Assembly (NCBI RefSeq): GCF_900109515.1
Contig: NZ_FOBD01000013.1
Coordinates: forward strand, 143,736 to 207,735
Length of the DNA stretch: 64,000 nucleotides
DNA from: Paenibacillus sp. OK003
Lineage (GTDB): Bacteria; Bacillota; Bacilli; Paenibacillales; Paenibacillaceae
Direction: 5' to 3'
Shown: one piece after another, positions 60,392 to 64,000 of the stretch
How positions within the stretch are numbered: the first letter of the stretch is position 1
Layout: each line of letters starts with the position of its first letter
Program-made: the position numbers and the translations under genes
Notes under the pieces: generated by a model
What the model saw: only the letters and a program-made list of their open reading frames with translations
Databases searched by the model: none
What the model was told of the DNA's origin: nothing

Positions 60392-60877
60392 TTATAGGAA
60401 TAACTCAGCCCTGTCTGGCTTGGGTTTCACCCAATTGCCTTCTTCATTAATAAATGCTCCCTTGAAACGCCCCATCTCCAATTTCTCTATTAGCTTCATC
60501 TCATCCAGCACCAGAATTTCGGACAACTGCTGCAAACTATAAAAATCGCTTGGATCGTAATCCAGCAGGATCGGAACAGCCATGTCGTACAGTTCTTTAA
60601 TTAGATTCTCCAATGAATGACGGCCGAGGTTGTCCATGGTTTGGAAATACTTCAGATCATGAGACACCAGATTGCGGAACGATTTATCTTTCAAGTTCAT
60701 CCACAGCGTATTACACGCCTGAACACTCATATAGTTCTGCTCTACATCATAATATTGGATCTCTTCAATCTTCATATACTTTTCCTGAAAAGCTACAATT
60801 TTGATCAAGGGTTCATTTCGTTTGCGTGACGCTTTCTTCAAATGGGTTCTGAACCCCTCATAATCCATGATTCTCAC
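60392..60877 (-). CDS. Hypothetical protein, 161 aa
   Basis: A soluble, helical, mixed-charge protein (PSDFYSLQQLSEILVLDEMKLIEKLEMGRFKGAFINEEGNWVKPKPD near the end). The end looks like a small DNA-binding or excisionase-like winged HTH (SLQQLSEILVLDEMKLIEKLEMGRFKGAF, with a W-type beta-turn INEEGNW), but the match is weak. The start is uncertain: GTG at 60877 or ATG at 60868, neither with a strong ribosome binding site. Terminator downstream. Confidence 0.6.
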   Translation of the reverse strand: MRIMDYEGFRTHLKKASRKRNEPLIKIVAFQEKYMKIEEIQYYDVEQNYMSVQACNTLWMNLKDKSFRNLVSHDLKYFQTMDNLGRHSLENLIKELYDMAVPILLDYDPSDFYSLQQLSEILVLDEMKLIEKLEMGRFKGAFINEEGNWVKPKPDRAELFL

Positions 60878-60966
60878 AATAATCTATCGCCTGCCTTAAC
60901 GCTGTATAATTCGATATTTTACAGCATTATATAAGCACCCGTAAATGTAACTTTAGAAAAAGGAAA

Positions 60967-60996
60967 ACCGTACAGCATCTTACCCCGCTGTACGGT
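60967..60996. terminator. Terminator between two leftward genes
   Basis: ACCGTACAGC (60967-60976) pairs with GCTGTACGGT (60987-60996), A/T-rich flanks. Ends the flavoprotein gene leftward. Confidence 0.8.
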
Positions 60997-61008
60997 GATT
61001 TTGAATAC

Positions 61009-62439
61009 TCAGATTCCAACTTCACTCTTCACCCAACTCGCAGTAAATTCCTGCTCGTTATACTTAAAAAATTGCTCCAAGATCTGTTCACGGTCATCCA
61101 AGAAAAGCTGGTCGGCTACAGCTGAAACCAATTTCGGCACAGCATTTTTTGTCCCCGATATTGCTGAGGCGGACAGGCCGCAACTTGCAAGAGCAGAGTA
61201 GTTAAAGACAAACAACCCACGCAGCTTATCCTGCCCCTCCTCATCTCTGCTGGTCATTGCAAACCCAGGACTAAGGTAGGGATGAGCGTCAAGCAGTGCA
61301 TTCCTTTGTTCCGTCGGAGCTTGAAAACGGTCTGCCCAGCGTGCAATGTGTGCCTCCACCATTCTGAGCTCGGGACGCAGTGACGGATCACTCACCATCC
61401 CCGTACTTATGACCAGAAAATCAAAGGAGTGCTGGCCCTGTCGCGTAGTCACTACCGCTTTTCCATCCTTCATCTGTAAATCCAGCCAAGGCGCATGAAG
61501 ATGTAATTGGAAGCCTGGCCATGCTGCAGCCCGGTTGAAGGTGTCATTCGTCGGCGGCTGATTATATTTGAAAAAATGGGAAATAGTCGCATACTTATCC
61601 TCGTCTGACAATACATGAAAGCGTTCGATCATACCGGATTGTTCCATCTGACGAATAGGGTTAACGCTCGGCAATTGTTCCCTTCGTACAAATACGTGAG
61701 CCTCAGCCACGCCTGTGGCTAGTGCAAAGTTGGCATTATCAAAGGCAGACGCCCCGCCGCCAAGTATGGCGATCCTTTTTCCTTGTAACCGCTCAAAATC
61801 AATCAGATCCGACGTATGTGCATACAAATGTCTAGGTACTTTCTCAGCGATCATTGGTGGTACATGCCACTCCCCGCCGCCCTGGATGCCCGTAGCCAAG
61901 ACAACCTTTCGTGCCAGCAACATATTACTTGGAGCCCCTACACCTGTAATGTGCAGCCGGTGTATGCCTCCATCTGCAGGTTCAATCAGTCTCAGTTTCA
62001 CTTCATTCATTACAGGCAGATTAAGAACTTGCCTGTACCAGCGCAGATAGTTCATCCATTCGCTGCGCGGAATTTTATCAACCTCATCCCATCCGGAGGG
62101 ACCTGCTTGCGCCTCCCACCATGCTCGAAACGTAAGCGAAGGAATACCGAGATCAATGGAAGTCAGATGTTTTGGTGTACGTAACGTGACCATACGCGCA
62201 TAAGTTTCCCAAGGTCCCTCCAACCCAGCGGCATTTTCATCAATGACCAGAATGTTGGATATCCGCTCACGCAGAAATCCAAAAGCAGCACCCAAGCCGC
62301 TCTGCCCACCACCTACGATAATGACATCATAGATATGGCCTTCGTCATGTTCCCGCGGGCGAATCCAATCCGCACCTCCATATGCGAGATAAGCCAGATC
62401 ATCTTGTACTCGTTGGTTTAATGTTTCAAGGCTCATCAT
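61009..62439 (-). CDS. FMO-like NAD(P)/FAD-dependent oxidoreductase
   Basis: A 476-residue flavoprotein. FAD motif VIIVGGGQSGLGAAFGFL, the NADP motif IAILGGGASAFDNANFAL about 190 residues later, and the FMO-type WYRQVLNLPV region. It looks like a flavin-containing monooxygenase or lysine/ornithine N-hydroxylase relative. The substrate is unknown and no operon partner is seen. Two adjacent ATGs at the start. Confidence 0.88.
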   Translation of the reverse strand: MMSLETLNQRVQDDLAYLAYGGADWIRPREHDEGHIYDVIIVGGGQSGLGAAFGFLRERISNILVIDENAAGLEGPWETYARMVTLRTPKHLTSIDLGIPSLTFRAWWEAQAGPSGWDEVDKIPRSEWMNYLRWYRQVLNLPVMNEVKLRLIEPADGGIHRLHITGVGAPSNMLLARKVVLATGIQGGGEWHVPPMIAEKVPRHLYAHTSDLIDFERLQGKRIAILGGGASAFDNANFALATGVAEAHVFVRREQLPSVNPIRQMEQSGMIERFHVLSDEDKYATISHFFKYNQPPTNDTFNRAAAWPGFQLHLHAPWLDLQMKDGKAVVTTRQGQHSFDFLVISTGMVSDPSLRPELRMVEAHIARWADRFQAPTEQRNALLDAHPYLSPGFAMTSRDEEGQDKLRGLFVFNYSALASCGLSASAISGTKNAVPKLVSAVADQLFLDDREQILEQFFKYNEQEFTASWVKSEVGI

Positions 62440-62845
62440 TCCTCAACCCTTTCAACGTCCACTCGTATACTTCTACGAACCGCTCGTTTAATGTGATGTT
62501 GATGTAATAATTTGTTCCGTTGAGATATTTTGCAAGTTCAAATTCAATCAAATTTCTTTACCATATAGATAAGGACGACGATATCGTCTTAATTCCTTAC
62601 ATCATTTTCATTAGGATTAGCGTTATTATATGAGTTGGAATCCATTTTTTGAAGTTCACGGCAACTTTCTTGTCACCATACCTAAAAATAACTAACATAC
62701 TTGTTAACCATAACGAAACCAAATCTAAGGAATTTGTCCTGTATGTAAAAAAGACAGATCAGGTTGGATATAACGGTTGATCCAACCCGGATCTGTTTTC
62801 ATGTTTGTTTATTTTAAATGGGTGAATATTGGATAAATTGTTGCC
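62440..62845. other. AT-rich intergenic region, 406 bases
   Basis: Contains the promoter region of the leftward flavoprotein gene and the shared terminator at 62749-62799. No coding frame or repeat was recognised. Confidence 0.6.
62749..62799. terminator. Bidirectional terminator
   Basis: ACAGATC..GGTTGGAT pairs with ATCCAACC..GATCTGT, A-run left and TTTT right. Downstream of the collagen-like gene on the minus strand. Confidence 0.85.
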
Positions 62846-64000
62846 TCATGTCAATTCATGTACTGACCATACAATACCGTTCGTTGTCCCAATCCCCAGG
62901 TTCAGAGTAATGGTTAATCCATTCGCTGCGTAATACAACCCGATCACATCGCCAGCGTTCAACGCCACCTCCGCAGCTAGCGTTACAGCTCCACTACCAA
63001 GAATTGCCCGCAACGTGAGTAGCGTCACACTGATATTCAGGATTGGCAATAGTCCATTGACCAAAGTAGTGGTAGTGGGGGATGTTCTTTGCACCAGAAA
63101 CGCTGGATTGACCCCAGCACCCAATGAAATGGCGATCGCGGCAGTTGTAGAAAAATTGATTGTTGCCACAATCGAGTAGGTCCCCGTATTGGGCACCGTG
63201 TAATTGCCTGTAGTTGCATTAAAATTTGCATTGCCATAGTAAGGACTTGCTGTACTCCAGTTGGTTAACTGTGTACTGGTTGCTGTTGATAGGTTAGCCA
63301 AAAATGCAGAGAACCCTTGTGCAGCTAGATTGGGCCCTGATGCACCTGTAGCTCCGGTGGCCCCCGTGGATCCAGTCGCACCTGTTACACCCGTTGAGCC
63401 CGTTGCACCTGTAGCTCCGGTTGTTCCCGTTCCTGTGGCGCCTGTCGCACCAGTTACACCCGTTGAACCCGTCGCACCGGTGGCTCCTGTGGTTCCCGTT
63501 CCCGTTGCTCCTGTCACACCGGTTACACCCGTTGAGCCCGTCGCACCTGTAGCTCCTGTTGTTCCCGTTCCGGTGGCGCCGGTCACACCGTTTACACCCG
63601 TTGGACCCGTCGCGCCTGTAGCTCCGGTTGTTCCCGTTCCGGTGGCGCCTGTCGCGCCTGTTACACCCGTAAATCCTGTTGCGCCAGTGGCTCCTGTGGT
63701 TCCCGTTCCGGTGGCGCCTGTCGCGCCTGTTACACCCGTTGGACCCGTTGCACCTGTAGCACCTGTCGTTCCTGTTCCGGTTACACCTGTCGCACCAGTT
63801 ACTCCAGTAAGACCCGTTGCTCCAGTGGCTCCTGTTGTTCCTGTTCCAGTTGCCCCTGTCACACCAGTTACTCCAGTAAGACCCGTTGCTCCGGTAGCTC
63901 CAGTGGTTCCGGTTGTTCCGGTTGTTCCGGTTGCTCCGGTAGCTCCAGTTGTTCCTGTTGTTCCTGTATCACCAGTTACCCCAGTTGAGCCCGTCGCACC
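62846..64000 (-). CDS. Collagen-like BclA-type spore surface protein (5' end outside window)
   Basis: The reading frame is open to the right edge, so only the last 384 residues are seen. The C-terminal ~165 residues (from NLAAQGFSAFLANL to VWSVHELT) form a Thr/Ala/Ile-rich jellyroll-like trimerisation domain like BclA. The preceding part is Gly-X-Y repeats dominated by GAT, GVT and GPT, Thr-rich and so probably glycosylated. The Gly-X-Y phase is broken by GT in each 23-residue unit. Such proteins form hair-like filaments on the exosporium or spore surface. Confidence 0.9.
   Translation of the reverse strand, partial: GATGSTGVTGDTGTTGTTGATGATGTTGTTGTTGATGATGLTGVTGVTGATGTGTTGATGATGLTGVTGATGVTGTGTTGATGATGPTGVTGATGATGTGTTGATGATGFTGVTGATGATGTGTTGATGATGPTGVNGVTGATGTGTTGATGATGSTGVTGVTGATGTGTTGATGATGSTGVTGATGATGTGTTGATGATGSTGVTGATGSTGATGATGASGPNLAAQGFSAFLANLSTATSTQLTNWSTASPYYGNANFNATTGNYTVPNTGTYSIVATINFSTTAAIAISLGAGVNPAFLVQRTSPTTTTLVNGLLPILNISVTLLTLRAILGSGAVTLAAEVALNAGDVIGLYYAANGLTITLNLGIGTTNGIVWSVHELT
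63332..64000 (-). repeat. 69-bp tandem repeat coding for interrupted collagen units
   Basis: Seven near-identical 69-base units (23 residues each), general form GATGATGxTGVTG then ATGATGTGTT. The position-8 residue varies (L, P, F, P, S, S, S). Upstream towards the window edge the repeats continue with GTTGTTGAT units. Confidence 0.85.

Noticed and set aside
63332..64000. CRISPR-like array of short repeats
   Set aside because: The repeats have no unique spacers; they are in-frame Gly-X-Y coding units of a collagen-like protein.

Overview
The window looks like chromosome of a Paenibacillus-type Gram-positive spore former. The evidence is moderate GC, strong AGGAGG ribosome binding sites, frequent TTG/GTG starts, and Firmicute-typical genes: hemE-hemH-hemY, AraM glycerol-1-phosphate dehydrogenase, YuzB, YtxH, YutE/HepT-like, a LtaS-like sulfatase and a BclA-like collagen protein. 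No phage, IS element or CRISPR array is visible. Most of the window is core or near-core genes separated by strong hairpin terminators. Accessory character is concentrated at about 51.3-54.6 kb and at the far right end.

Layout. 0-6.5 kb: the end of a MOP/MATE-type exporter, an MFS transporter, a cold-shock protein, two small genes, oligoendopeptidase F with two well-formed starts, a LapA-domain protein and an M42 aminopeptidase. 6.5-10.6 kb: a possibly frameshifted coiled-coil gene, then a leftward DUF92-TetR-ABC-F group. 10.7-15.6 kb: a leftward MarR / arylsulfotransferase / SsuABC-like transporter operon, probably for sulfur-ester or sulfonate scavenging. 15.8-24.4 kb: a secreted protein, a FAH-family enzyme, a glycerophosphodiesterase, a CapA-like protein, the overlapping hemE-hemH-hemY operon (coproporphyrin-dependent haem branch) and a divergent MFS gene. 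24.4-35 kb: cytochrome P450, secreted asparaginase, O-methyltransferase, an RlmL-like rRNA methyltransferase, a LtaS-family synthase, a cytidine-deaminase-fold protein, FrnE-like DsbA, aldo/keto reductase and a lipoprotein. 35-41.8 kb: YuzB, a cysteine-poor HesB-fold protein, a LysM-M14 peptidase, glutamate racemase, YtxH, a DUF4261-like / HepT-like / small membrane protein cluster, a Dabb protein and a solitary holin. 42-45 kb: a protein with two homologous HTH units, a GC-rich non-coding stretch that looks like a structured RNA, AraM and tRNA-Leu(CAG). 45.6-51.3 kb: Gfo/Idh/MocA oxidoreductase, DoxX, HxlR regulator, diguanylate cyclase, spermidine-synthase-like protein and LysR regulator.

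51.3-54.6 kb holds a MerR regulator with divergent MerR-type promoters, a short-chain dehydrogenase and a bicupin oxalate decarboxylase with a non-standard active-site lid. A truncated AraC gene lies on the left and a truncated zinc alcohol dehydrogenase on the right, so the block looks rearranged at both ends. It is followed by a methyltransferase with a TetR-type operator, the fructose operon fruR-fruK-fruA with direct-repeat operators, a bacterial G1 glutamic peptidase and an FMO-like flavoprotein. At the right edge is a collagen-like spore-surface protein whose Gly-X-Y repeat is broken at a regular 23-residue interval.

The observations I consider most worth following are the putative ~330-nt structured RNA at 42.8-43.1 kb, the dual-start peptidase, the periodically interrupted collagen repeat, the rearranged oxalate decarboxylase block and the paired MerR promoters. 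All functions are inferred from sequence reading only; no database search was run.
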